This document shows positions 43,899 through 55,372 of a DNA stretch of 64,000 nucleotides, one piece after another. This stretch comes from Eustoma russellianum. Its lineage: Eukaryota > Streptophyta > Magnoliopsida > Gentianales > Gentianaceae. The notes under the pieces are model-generated. The model did no database searches and was not told where the DNA came from. It was given only the letters and a program-made list of their open reading frames with translations. The stretch covers positions 14,515,122-14,579,121 of the forward strand of contig AP025067.1 in assembly GCA_036186865.1 (NCBI GenBank), read 5' to 3'. Numbering within the stretch: the first letter of the stretch is position 1; each line of letters begins with the position of its first letter. Position numbers and translations under genes: made by a program.

Positions 43899-43960
43899 CT
43901 GCCCGAGCCCTGAAGGGCACAGGCAGGGAAATTCAGCTGATGCCAATCCATATGGAAGAC
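43899..43960 (-). other. LINE G 3' UTR box-hairpin module 1
   Basis: The box is 43942-43960 (GTCTTCCATATGGATTGGC), followed by a 15-nt spacer. The 28-nt hairpin 43899-43926 has a 12-position stem CTGCCTGTGCCC/GGGCTCGGGCAG with one mismatch and one G.U pair, and loop TTCA. It starts 9 nt after the ORF2 stop. Confidence 0.75.
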
Positions 43961-43969
43961 TTAGACAGG

Positions 43970-46900
43970 TCACGGCACGCGCAAATGCACTGAAGAAAGA
44001 TCCAACGAGATGGAACTACGAACTAATGGCGGAAGAGAGCGGGAAGTGTAGATTTGAGTGCAGGGGTTGAGCATAGCATTCTGCGCCAGATAATGGGCCG
44101 CCATGTTTGCCTCTCTGTAAATGTGATGATAGTCCAATCGATGTAGCCGCACCAATGTGTGTAGTAATTGAAGATAATAGTTGCCAAACACCAGCTGAGG
44201 GCGGGATAATCGTGATACAAGCATTGCACAATCTGATTCTAGAATAATCGACCGATATAGAGGCAGAAAAAACAATAGTCCAAATAACGCTGCCTGTATC
44301 TCTGCCTGTATAGGAGAACTTGGTGGTAATCTAAAGGATACCGCACCTAGACATATGCCAGCATGGTCTCTCAAAATAGCGCCACCTGCACTATAGTGTC
44401 TTCCAACCGCCACATCCATATTTAATTTAAAACGACCAGATGGCGGTAACCTCCATCGCACCAAAATTGGACGTGGACTCCGAGGCGGAGGTAGCCAAGC
44501 AAAAGGGTGGTGCGGATCAGTCAGCAATTTGGTTCCCGTGATAGATTTACACCACATTGATATATCATACTGTATGGTAAACTTTAAGGATGTATGCGAG
44601 AAAATGTGTGACTCACCATATACCAGTGATGCATAGGTGCGCCATATCGAATAAACAATGATTGCTGGGACGATGATTTTCAATACTCCAAGGAAAGAAG
44701 AAGAATTCGAGCGATACCACCAGGAGAGTAAATACTGACGAAGCCTCAAGGATGTTGGGATAGGGCAGTGTAGCTCGCTGGCAAAATAACTCCATATCGG
44801 CCGAATGCCCAAACAGTATAAGAATATATGATCCACCATCGCAGACTCCTGCTTACAAAATGGGCATTGGGATGGACGGGCAACAAAAAACTTACAAGTA
44901 TAGTCTTCAAAAGGTAACGCCGAATGAAAAATTCGCCATAGGAATATCTGAGTGGTAGGCGAATGATGTTTAAACCAAATAAACCTTGCCGAGAGTAACG
45001 ATAAACCAGAGAGTCGACATATGTCATATGCGCTACGCAAAGAGAATTCCCCAGATGGCGTTGGAGTCCATGTGAGATGTGTTGCCTGTTCATCTGTGTG
45101 TGCCGAACAGATAGGGTGAATCCTGCAAATAAGTTTCCACACCAGGGAGTCTGGTAGGCGAGGCAGGTAATCACCGCGGCGACCATATTTAGCATGCATA
45201 TAAGTACTCCAAAGTGTTTGCTGTTGTTGATACGACCACCAAATTCTACACTAATACGCTTTTTGGAGAACACATAAGTTCCGAATGCCCAATCCGCCCT
45301 GCTCATGGGGTGTTGAAATAGTAGCCCAGGATACCCAATGATGTCTACTACCCCAATAAAAAGTCGCCATTTTACGATGTATGATGTGAATTACTGACTT
45401 GGGCAGCCCTCCTGCTGCGAGAATGTGTAAAGGTAAAGAAGATATAACTGAGCGCAACAAAACTAGTCAGCCAGCAACAGATAATAACTTTGAGTGCCAA
45501 CCATGTAGACGATCATCTATGTGCTGCAATAAGGAAACACAGTAGCTGGATCTGTTGATGCCCTTATGCAGATAGGAACCAAGATACCGAAACGGTAGAT
45601 GTGAAGCCCTTATGCCCGTGATAGACTCATAGGTATGACGCTGCTGTGACGTAATTGCAGCGGATGGAATGAAGCTACTTTTCTCAAAATTTATTTTTTG
45701 ACCATAGGCTTGTTCATACTGTGCTAGGAAAGAATGGAAGCGGCGAAGATTACGCTGTGTACCCCGTAAGAAAACCAACAGATCATCTGCATAGGCTAAG
45801 TGGGTAATAGTGAAAGGAACCCTACCCAGATGAAAAGGTTGTAGAACACCGGATGCTACTAGAGATTTTAACCCCCTGCTAAAGCCTTCAGACGAAAGAA
45901 TAAAAAGCAAAGGAGACAAAGGATCCCCTTGCTTAACTCCCCTGCACGGCCGAAAAGATGTTGTAGGCTGGCCATTAACTAGAACTGATAATGTGGTGGC
46001 ACTCAAATGATTCAAAACGAGACAAATGAAAAACTCTGAAAATCCAAAAGAAGGGAGCAACCTCTCAAGATATTCCCAGCTTACACGGTCAAAGGCCTTC
46101 ATCATATCTAACTTTAAGCAGAGTTGTGGACCTCCTTTATCCAACATATGTATCATCTCTCTGGCCATCAGTACTTGCGTAGAAATATCTGAGCCTGGAA
46201 GAAAGCCAGTTTGCTCTGGCAAAATTAGTTGTGGGAGCAGAGTATTAAGTCTGGTAGCCAAGATTCGCGTGCAGACTTTACTCAGGAAATTCGTGAGACA
46301 GATAGGCCGAAAGTCGCTAAACGTGTCTGGCGACGGCTTTTTAGGGATTAATGTGATAAGCGCACTTGCCATGCCAGCAGGCTGAGGGATTCCAAGAAAA
46401 AATTTTTGTACAGCCTTAACCACATCAGAACAAATAATTGACCAACACGAACGATAAAAGTTACCATTGAATCCATCAGGTCCTACAGCACTGTGAGGGT
46501 CTAAGTGCCAGACTGATGTCTTGACTTCCTCTTCTGTAGGCACTTTTGTAAGCATCAAATTGTCCTCCGCTGTAATTATGGATGGGACGTTATTAAGCAC
46601 TGCCTCATTAGTGTGCGTGTGTTCCCGCATAAACAAGGAGGTGTAAAAAGATACTGCTTCATCTTTAATAGATGCTATATCAGTGCATAATCTACCATCA
46701 GATGTACGGATCTGCTGTATACGCAGCTGAGTACGCTGACCTTTCACTATAGAGTGGAAATAACGGGTATTGGCATCCCCATCTTGTAGCCATCGAACTC
46801 GTGCCTTCTGCTTCTAAAAATGAAACTCATATAATGGGGCTTGAAGATATTCTGCCTTTGCCTTATGGTATATCTGTCGATTTGATTCTGAAGAGTCAGC

Positions 46901-47829
46901 GTCCCAAGCATGCTCCGCGTGTGTCATAACCGATTCCGCATGCTAAACTTTGGAAAAGATGTTCCCAAATGTTTCCTTATTCCATCTCTGTATATCCTTC
47001 TTCAGGCGGTGCAATTTCGAATAGAAGCCATACATACCCCCTGTAGTTGGATAGGATGTCCAAGCAGTTCTCATATAAGTGTGAAAGTCGGGATGATGCT
47101 ACCAAGACTCTAAAAAGCGAAAAGATCTGCGTCCCTCAGCCGTACCCAATCGGCATGAAAACAGTAGTGGTGTATGATTTGAAGTAGCTCGAGGAAGGTG
47201 TGAGAGGCGTGTGTCTTCAAATACATCTTGAAAAGAGGAGTTGAAGAATAACCGTCCAGCTTGCGCCGGACGCGACCCAGTCCTCTACCATCTGTCCATG
47301 TATATCGCGGCCCATGAAACTGTGGAGACATAAGTGAACAGGATTCAATGCAATCGTTAAAATCCTGCAGGGATGAAAGAGACGGTTGAGAACGTCCTGC
47401 ATGATCCTCCAGAGATCGGAAAGTATTAAAGTCGCCCCCAATAACCCATGGCATGTCATTGGAGTCCAAGAAGGTAGACAGGGAATGCCATAGGGAGCGA
47501 CGAAGAGAGACGGTATGGTTGCCATAGACCACGGATAATACAAATTGCTGCTGAAGCTGTCGTAGTAAAAAAGTAAAGTGAACCACCTGATGCTGATCCT
47601 GTGAGCGAACCAAATGAAAATCCATGTCACGCCAAAACAACCAAATACGTTCTGACTGAGAAAAGAAATGATTCGAAAAACCAATATCCATAGCGAAGCG
47701 ATCTATATGAGATGGTGAGTGCTTCGGTTCAATCACTGCTACAATATTTAAATGATGTTCCTGTATCAAGTTATGCAATCTAGGCAGAGAGGCACGCATG
47801 CCTCGTATATTCCAGAATAATATATTCAT
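43970..47829 (-). pseudogene. LINE G ORF2, several lesions
   Basis: The endonuclease keeps WNIRGMR, IEPKH, GGDFNTFRS and TWTDGRGLGRVRRKLD. A 1-nt loss near 47265 then shifts the frame. The RT stretch 46747-45467 is open, with GPDGFNGNFY, DMMKAFDRVSW, GVKQGDPLSPLLF and YADDLLVF. Stops lie at 46814-46816 (TGG to TAG), 45464-45466 (CGA to TGA) and near 45248. The last 409 codons (45199-43970) are open, with zf-RVT CPFCKQESAMVDHIFLYC and RNase H NMDVAVGRH, ending REANMAAHYLAQNAM with His at the fourth catalytic position. Confidence 0.9.
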
Positions 47830-49074
47830 TGAGACAGAGTAGTATCACTTCCCTGAATGGCATGCGACGCACTACGAGTTAGGATTGTGGAGGGTGGTAA
47901 AGGTGGGAGATCTTTTCTGGCACGACGCTTTCTGCGAAGAACAACAGGAATGAACTCTACATTATCTGAAGAATCCTGCAGGCGAGATAGTAAAACCTCG
48001 TCGTCCGGCGATGCAGGAATCATCTCCATACGCATGACCACTTCTGTAGCTACTGTAGCTATCTCCGGTTGCTGATCATGCTCTGGCAAATCATTGTCAG
48101 ACGTGTGACCAATATCAATAGTTTCAGAATTCTGGGGTGCTGTTTGGTCCTCAGCAGGCGGCAGATCATCTCCCATCTGTGACGGTGGGACGATAACTGG
48201 AGGTGCTGGGTTCTCTGCCGACTGAGTTTGAGCCTCGTCAGAAATGTGATGCAAAGGTGCAGTAGGTGCAACCGTGCTGCCTTCCTTCCGTTTAACTGGG
48301 GTCCAGTGTTGTGCTCTTGGACGTGGTGGCGGCGGTGGCAGTGGAGGCGGGATAGGCACCTTGTCTTTAGGATGACAGTCCGCAGCTGCATGGCCAAGCC
48401 TCCTGCATGAGGTACAAAACTGTCGCAAATCCTCATAAACCACAGATTGTAAAAGCATCCGATTTTTTGCCTGCAAGTAGATTTTCTGAGGTAGTTCTTG
48501 GTAGATATCCACTTCTACACAAACGTGTGCGACAGACGGCCTTAATCCATCTGCCGTCGCAACATCAAGCTTGATCGGTGTACCTATAGTACGAACAATT
48601 TCAAAGAGCGAGTCCCGGTGATGAAGATGAATAGGTAATCCGGGAAATGCAATCCAAACCAAGACTATTGGAACATCAGCAGCAGGATCAAAATCAATAG
48701 TCCATTTTGTAATACTCATGTGACAACCCGATATGTGCCAAGAGCGGCGATAAAAACATCGTAAATAATCGGATTCATTCCGAAAATTCAACAGTATATG
48801 CGTTTTGATCTATAAGTGTGATGCGCAAATCATGATGAAATCCAATCTTTTCAAATACCTCACGGATCACCTTCAATGGAGGTCGGCCATTCCAGAACGT
48901 GCCAACCAAAGAATGCTTGAATGGAGCCGCAAGAGCATCAATCTCTGAATCAAGAAATGAAATCATTGGGATGCCCTTGCAACGTGAGACTGTTTTTGGC
49001 GATATTGAAATGCATTGTGAAGAGGTTTCGCCTGCAACCACTGCAGCGAAGGATGGCGGTGGTGTCGAAGCCAT
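47826..49074 (-). pseudogene. LINE G ORF1, single-base frameshift
   Basis: DUF4283 begins PPSFAAVVAGE. A 1-nt gain in an A run (plus-strand T run near 48799-48802) shifts the frame inside the DQTHILLNF motif. Downstream, 321 codons are open with LRCFYRRSW, knuckle FCTSCRRLGHAAADC, a polyproline linker and tail TRSASHAIQGSDTTLSQ. Its TGA overlaps the ORF2 ATG at 47826-47829. Apart from this shift the protein is complete. Confidence 0.9.
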
Positions 49075-49272
49075 TGCAGTTAGGCGTAAAGATCAGTTCT
49101 TTGAAGCAAAAAACGGCGTAGAATGGTAATCAACAATTCGTTGGAACGTTGCAGTGATGATCAACAGCGGCGGCAGAGCCGCAGGGCCGGCGGCGACGTG
49201 CTTTAGTGCACCGAAGTTTTCGGAGCCATTCAGCGGCAGCAGCGATATTTCTCCATATATATAATTTCACTT

Positions 49273-49341
49273 AAAAAAATATGTATATGTATATATATGT
49301 ATATGTATATATATGTAGATGTATATATATGTATATCTATA

Positions 49342-49384
<43 letters not shown>
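49273..49384. repeat. (TA)n-rich microsatellite
   Basis: TATG/TA simple repeat that was the 3' tail of LINE F before G inserted. It begins with the second copy of G's target duplication (49273-49288). LINE H starts at its right end. Confidence 0.9.
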
Positions 49385-49386
<2 letters not shown>

Positions 49387-49546
49387 GCCTTATATATATA
49401 AGGTTAAATTTTTCCGCTATGCTCTCTAACCCTGGTGATCGGCCGGCGACCTAGTGCCGCTATCTCCCACTACTCTCAGATCTTCTGCTATTCTCTAATC
49501 CCTTCGCCTTCTTCTGCATTTCATCGTCGACTGGACGCTGTTGCGA

Positions 49547-50879
49547 ATGGCAACACCAGTGGCCAAGTGGCAGCCGCAGCCGCACTCCTCACGTCTGGTT
49601 TTGGGGGAAACTTTTGTTTCTTTGTTTTCATCATCATCCAAACCTTCAATTGCCCAAAAACCAATTCAACGCTATAAAGGAAGTCCCATGATTGAATTCT
49701 CAGATGAGAAAATCAACTCACTTGCGGCTTTTTATCGATTCACACTGGTAGGAACGTTTTGGTATGGAAGACCACCGATGGCCACCATACGATCGACTAT
49801 TGATCGCATAGAATTCACAGGCATGGTACGGGTAGGCCTTCTTGACCCCACGCATGTGCTGTTGCATTTTGCGCAGGAAGCAGACTATCTTCGATGTTTT
49901 GCGTGACAAAGTTAGACCATTACAGGTAAATATATGAGAGTTACCAAATGGACCCCCAATTATGATCCTAAAGTTGACGTACCAATTGTTCCGGTATGGG
50001 TATCCTTGCTTGTATTGCCGGCCCATTTTCATCAGCAGAATGCTTTATTCCAGATCGGCCATATGCTAGGAACACCAATGAAATTAGATGCATTTACAGC
50101 AGAAGTCATTCACCCATCGGTGGCACGTCTGTGCGTGGAGGTGGACATCTCCAAAGAACTACCAACATGTTTTTTATTCAGGTTTCCAATCGTGTACTTT
50201 CTCAGACTGTTATTTATGAAGATCTTCCATTGTATTGCACCTCCTACTATCGTCTAGGATACAAGACAACAAATTGTGGGAAGGCAAGATCATCCGACCA
50301 ATGCTGATGAATTAGAGGGTAAGCGTCTGCAACCAAAGACGGCACGTCACCTCCACGACGGTGGACCGCAAAGAAATTGCAGGCTATGCACATTGAAGAG
50401 GATATACATAAGGAAACCATTTTGCCCGCATCAACATCTCAGCCTTTGGTACTGTTTTCTCTTGAAATGGTTCCAAATATTTCAGTCTCGTATGCACAAG
50501 ATATTTCCAGGTTACAGGGCATTGATGATAGTATTTTAAATGATTTGCCTGCTAATCCTGATTCATTTTCTGTTTCGGATAGTGAGGTTGAAATTAACCC
50601 TTGTCATGATCAGTCGATGCAGCATCTTTTGATGATGTTATTGCTAGTTTTATTTGTGACCTAGTCCAAGCGGTAGTTATCGATGAGACACATCAGGTTA
50701 ATTGTGGTGATTCTCAAGATCATCTGACAACACCAACAGTTTTAGGCGATGATGGAAAATTTTGGATTCCGCCGAAGTTATTCAGGCATCAGCATAAAAA
50801 CATTGAACCAGTTTCATCACCATTTATGCGGTCTTGGGCAGCTCTCTCTAACTCATTTGATATATTATCGACCCAATGA
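49547..50879 (+). pseudogene. LINE H ORF1 remnant
   Basis: DUF4283 is visible: IQRYKGSPMIEFSDE, LVGTFWYGRPPMATI, LLHFAQEADYLRC, then VTKWTPNYDPKVDVPIVPVW. Stops TGA at 49904-49906 and TAG at 49913-49915 (the latter at a conserved Trp) and a shift near 50170 break it. The knuckle reads CTSYYRLGYKTTNC, with one Cys and the His both changed to Tyr. The end SNSFDILSTQ followed by TGA overlaps the next ATG exactly as in subfamily 1. The first ATG in frame was taken as the start, and an earlier one is possible. Confidence 0.78.
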
Positions 50880-53800
50880 AGGTTATAATTTGGAATGTAA
50901 GAGGTATTCATACATCAGTTGATCGTTTATTATTATTAGTTCATCGGTATCATTTACATCTCCTTGTCGTTATTGAGCCTAATGCCAGGGCCTCATCATT
51001 GGTATCCTACCGTCTTATACTTGGTTTCTCTCAAGCAGTGTGTGCTAGTAGCGATCACATTTGGATATTTTGGAGAGACTCTTTTTTTGGCTGGAAGGAG
51101 AGCGATACGATGTTCAAAATCATTCTATGCGATTATGTTGGTTGCCTACAGAGGACTCTTTTTGGTGTACTTTTGTATATGGTCTTCATTCTATTCGTCG
51201 TCCTTTATGGACATACCTTTCTTTTTTGACATTTGATGAACATAAAGGCCGGTCTTCTCCATCGCTCGCACATTACAGGATTTTAATGACTTTACCTCTG
51301 CCTACTCCCTTCAGTTGATTAACTTTCAAGGATCTCCTTATACTTGGTGTGATGGTCGGGAATTAAGTAGAGTTTGGCGTCGATTAAATCGCTTTCTTTG
51401 CTCATCGGATTTCTTTGGCTTATTTTCTGTCTGCAATATCAGCATTTAAATCGAACTACTTCGGATCACTCTCCTATATATTTAGATTGTTCTGTAGAAA
51501 CTTCCAACACATCTACTTCATTCAGATATTTGGATATTTGGACAATCCATCCTGATTTTGACAGTTTTGTCACTCATCATTGGCATTCGTTCTGGACAGT
51601 TGGAGGAATGTGGGGATTTTATTCTAAATTAAGCCAACTTAAGCACCATTTACGACAATGGAATAAAGATGTCTTTGGTAATATCTTTGACGCAGTAGTT
51701 GTTGCTGAGGCTGAGGCGACATGTTGTGAAAGAGCTTATGATTCTAATTCGTCGGACCAAACACAGATGGAATATCATCTGAGTATGGCTAAATTACACC
51801 TTGCACAATCTCGTGCTTTATTATTTTGGAAACAAAAGGCAAATGTCAAATGGTTGGGCGAAGGAGATGCAAATACTTGTGTTTGTCCATCAAACAGTTA
51901 AGGAGAGGCGTCTCGAAAAGCTATACGTCAGATCATCCACGAGGATGGCGTAGAGTGTGACAATCCATAGGATATTGAGCTGGCGGCCATCCGTTACTAT
52001 TAGGCTCTATTTAAAGGAACCTAAACTTTTCAGCATGAGGTCGTTCTACAATATATCTCGCAGCTAGTATCCGATGATGATAACCACCATCTTCTATCCT
52101 TACCGTTCCTACAGGAGGTAAAACAGGCGGTGTGGGACCTTAGTCTCACAAGTGCGGCTGGTCCTGATAGTTTTCCTGGATCCTGTTATCGTCATTTCTG
52201 GTAGGTAATACATATGGATGTTTATAAGGTAGTGCAAGAGTTTTTCTTAGGTATTCGTCCACCATGTCAGGTGTCTGCGACGCTTATTACGCTTATTCCT
52301 AAGGTGGCAAATCCACAAACGTTTTCTGAATTTTGGCCTATTTGTCTGACTATTTTTTTAGCCAAGGTAATTACACGACTGCTAGCCACCAGACTATCAT
52401 CTTTACTCCCGCGGTTAATATCCCCAGAGCAAGCTGGATTTATGAAGGGACGAGATATTACGAAGCAGATTCTTTTTGCCTAGGAAATGGTACATGTCCT
52501 AGATCGGCCAGTCCGCAAAGGACATGTTATTATCAAGTTCGACATGGCAAAGGCATTTGATAGGGTATGTTCGTCTTACCTCAAAAAGCTCCTGATGAAA
52601 ACAGGATTTCATCGTTTGGTGCGTTTTCTTTTGAACAACTTGTCTGCCACACGATGTTTGGTCTTAATAAATAGAAAACCGGCTGGTTACTCGGTGTCAC
52701 ATGGAGTTAAACAAGGTGACCCGCTATTGCCTCTCCTATTTATTCTCGCTTCTGAAGGATTTTCACGAGGTCTTAACACACTTATGGCGACTGGTGTTAT
52801 ATGCAGATTTCAAGCAGGACGCATCCCGAGGGTATCGCATCTGTGGATTTGCGGATGATCTTTTAATTTTCTTAAACAGCTCCATTCGAAATCTGCAGCA
52901 TTTTAGACCTTTTTTGATTCCTATCATCAAGAATCTGGATAGCTGGTGAATCTCCACAAAAGTCAAGTCGTTATTGGGATGGGTGTTTTGGGATCTTAGG
53001 TTTCTCAGGAGCTAGGTATGCGCTTGAGTAACTTACCGATCAAATATCTTGGCTCTTTTCTTTATAAGGGTATAAATCATGCTGATTATTGTGCTTCCTT
53101 AATTGCCCATTTCGATGCTATTCTAAATTCATGGTCCTCTAAACCTCTTTCTACGGCTGGTCGTGTGATTTTGAATTTGACATGTCCTATGTTCCATGCC
53201 ACTTCATATTATAACTAGTTCGTGATTACCGAAGAGTGTTATAGATATCTTAAACTGAAAAATGTCACATTTTTTGTGGAATGGCCGCCATCACTGGAAA
53301 TCATGGGATAATATCTATCGACCCAAAAAGTATGAGGGTTTGCGCATTCGTAATCTTACAATGGTCCAGCAAGCATATGACTGTCTTCTATGGTGGAAAT
53401 ACCACCAATCTCAGTCGTTGTGGGTAGCCTATAGTTGGGCTAAGCATGGTCGCAGAAGCATGGTGTATGCACATATATATGATTCGGCTATTTGGAAATG
53501 TATTTGTCGGATACATGATTATATGTTTCATCGTGTACAGTTTACTCCGGATGGACTCACTTGGACCACCGAATCTTCTAGGCAATTCACACTTAAGTCG
53601 GCCTATATCCTGCTTGTCTCTGTCTGGCCATCATTTGATTACTCAAGATATATTTGGTGGCCATGCATGCCTTTGGGGGCCTGCATTTTCATCTGGAATT
53701 TATGGATGCGTTCGTTGTCTTTGGCTGACAACCTCCGCACTTGGCAAACTATATTTCCAACACAATGTGTTGTTTTGCAGGATACACTCAGATAGACAAG

Positions 53801-54671
53801 ATCACATCTTCCTACTTTGTCCAGCGATACAGGCGTTATGGCAGGAGATATACATTCTGTTTTCTGGTCTGATGCCTCGTCACTCGACTATTCGCATGTA
53901 TTTACTTCGTTGGTTGCGAAATTTTTCTCCACATACTATGCTTGGTCAATTGAGAGCCGTAGTACCCTCATTGGTAACATGGATCATTTGGAAAGAATAT
54001 ACGAATACTAGATTTGGGGACAACAACTACTCATATAGGAGATTGTTTGAGAGGGTTCGTGATCATATATATACTTTGTGTGTAGCAACGTAGGGCCGAA
54101 AATACTCTCAACAAATCCCACATTTGATTGCACGTTATTTCTCTCCTGCATTACGTGCGCATCGATCTCGGGTTGTTCATTGGGAATTACCACCAACGGG
54201 CGAATTAAAATTAAATGTTGATGCAGCGGTGGGTCGATTTAGCACTGCAGCAGGCGCTGTATTACGGAATCACCATGGGGAATTTTTCTCTGCCATTTGC
54301 TTCTCTTTGCGGCTACGTCGCCGTTGAGGTCAGAACTTATGGTACTTCAGTATGCTCTAATATTTTATGCGAGGAACCATGATCAAATGATAATTGAGAC
54401 AGATTGTCGCTTGTTGCTTAATCATGTTTCTGCGCCTGAATGATACACATGCTCTTTTGCTATCGACTTGAGACGCGCCATACAGTTTCTGATTCTAAAT
54501 GCTTTGTCATTGCATTACTGGCCACGGGAGGCCAATACTGCAGCGTATACATTATCCAGACATGGGTTTCGCTCTGCAGGTGCGACTATTTACACATCTT
54601 TATCAGCCTTGCCATGCAAAGTTTGAGGAGCAATTACGTTAGATACTTCCGTACCCAACCTGCGGTTCTGA
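50876..54671 (+). pseudogene. LINE H ORF2 remnant
   Basis: The N-terminus is MKVIIWNVRGIHTSVD with IEPNARA. The part containing GDFN is deleted near 51230, where LSFLTF joins DEHKGRSSPSL. TSDHSPIYLD survives. RT motifs are IPKVANPQTFSEFWPICL, KFDMAKAFDRV, GVKQGDPLLPLLF and FADDLLIF, in several frames. RNase H starts NVDAAVGRFSTAAGAVL. The fourth catalytic position is Tyr (REANTAAYTLSRHG), one base from His. Many stops and shifts are present. The ancestral frame ends TGA at 54669-54671. Confidence 0.8.
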
Positions 54672-54678
54672 TTTTTTT

Positions 54679-54741
54679 GTCTCCCAATAGGTTGCCGCAA
54701 GCGTAAAATGGTTGCCTATGTCAACCATTGGCATAGGCAAC
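54679..54741 (+). other. LINE H 3' UTR box-hairpin module
   Basis: The box-like segment GTCTCCCAATAGGTTGCCG (54679-54697) begins 7 nt after the ORF2 stop. After about 13-14 nt comes a perfect 10-bp hairpin GTTGCCTATG/CATAGGCAAC (54711-54741). Sequence differs strongly from subfamily 1, but order, position and pairing are the same. Confidence 0.6.
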
Positions 54742-55220
54742 ATTGGACTATGGTTGAATGTTTTTGGGCTCCTGTCTTGTTCATCGGCATTGGAGGACAA
54801 GGACTTATGGCTGGATTTTCTTACTGTTTCCTGTGTTCGTTTTGAATACATGCAACATCAGTACGTACATGGCCTTCACACTACTCTTTTTACTATATCT
54901 TGCTTATGATCTATTGACCGTTTCTTTTATGTGGCATATACACATTCCGAGGGACATCCTGCTGGATGCTTTACTGGAGCTACGACTTGAAGATGCTAGC
55001 TTTATAAACATAGAATTCCATAACTGTGTGTATAGCATAGGTTTTACTTTGCATTGTCTTTTATCTTTTAGCAACAATAATTTAGTGAAGTTCTTTAACT
55101 CATTCGGTTTTTTTTGTGGGAGAGTCTCCCACAACACATGTAACCACGGCATTCCTCCGGCACAAGTGAGGGTTTACTATTATTAATAAAATATCAGACG
55201 GTACCGCCCGTCCTTCACGT

Positions 55221-55281
55221 AATATACATATATATACACATATGTATATGTATATGTATTTGTATATACATATATATATAT

Positions 55282-55330
<49 letters not shown>
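55221..55330. repeat. (TA)n microsatellite between LINE H and I
   Basis: TA-rich tract ending in about 30 uninterrupted TA units. LINE I starts directly after it. Confidence 0.92.
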
Positions 55331-55332
<2 letters not shown>

Positions 55333-55372
55333 CGAGCTCTGCTAACCCTGCGACGTATGTGTGTTCGCTGTC

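Larger units (their letters stand above)
42938..49272 (-). mobile_element. LINE copy G: full-length, inverted relative to F, mutated
   Basis: This insertion of about 6.3 kb is flanked by an exact 16-bp target duplication. The 5' UTR (49075-49272) is GC-rich, and the 3' UTR carries three box-hairpin modules. Because it sits tail-to-tail against copy F, the two form a long inverted repeat. Confidence 0.92.
49385..55195 (+). mobile_element. LINE copy H (subfamily 2), old and degenerate
   Basis: Full length in layout (ORF1, ORF2, 3' UTR) but with many lesions. The protein sequence groups with copies A and I rather than B/D/F/G. The 3' end CCTCCGGCACAAGTGAGG with AATAAAA near 55184 matches the shared LINE terminus, and a TA tract follows. 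The 36-nt terminal hairpin is not recognisable here. Confidence 0.83.
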
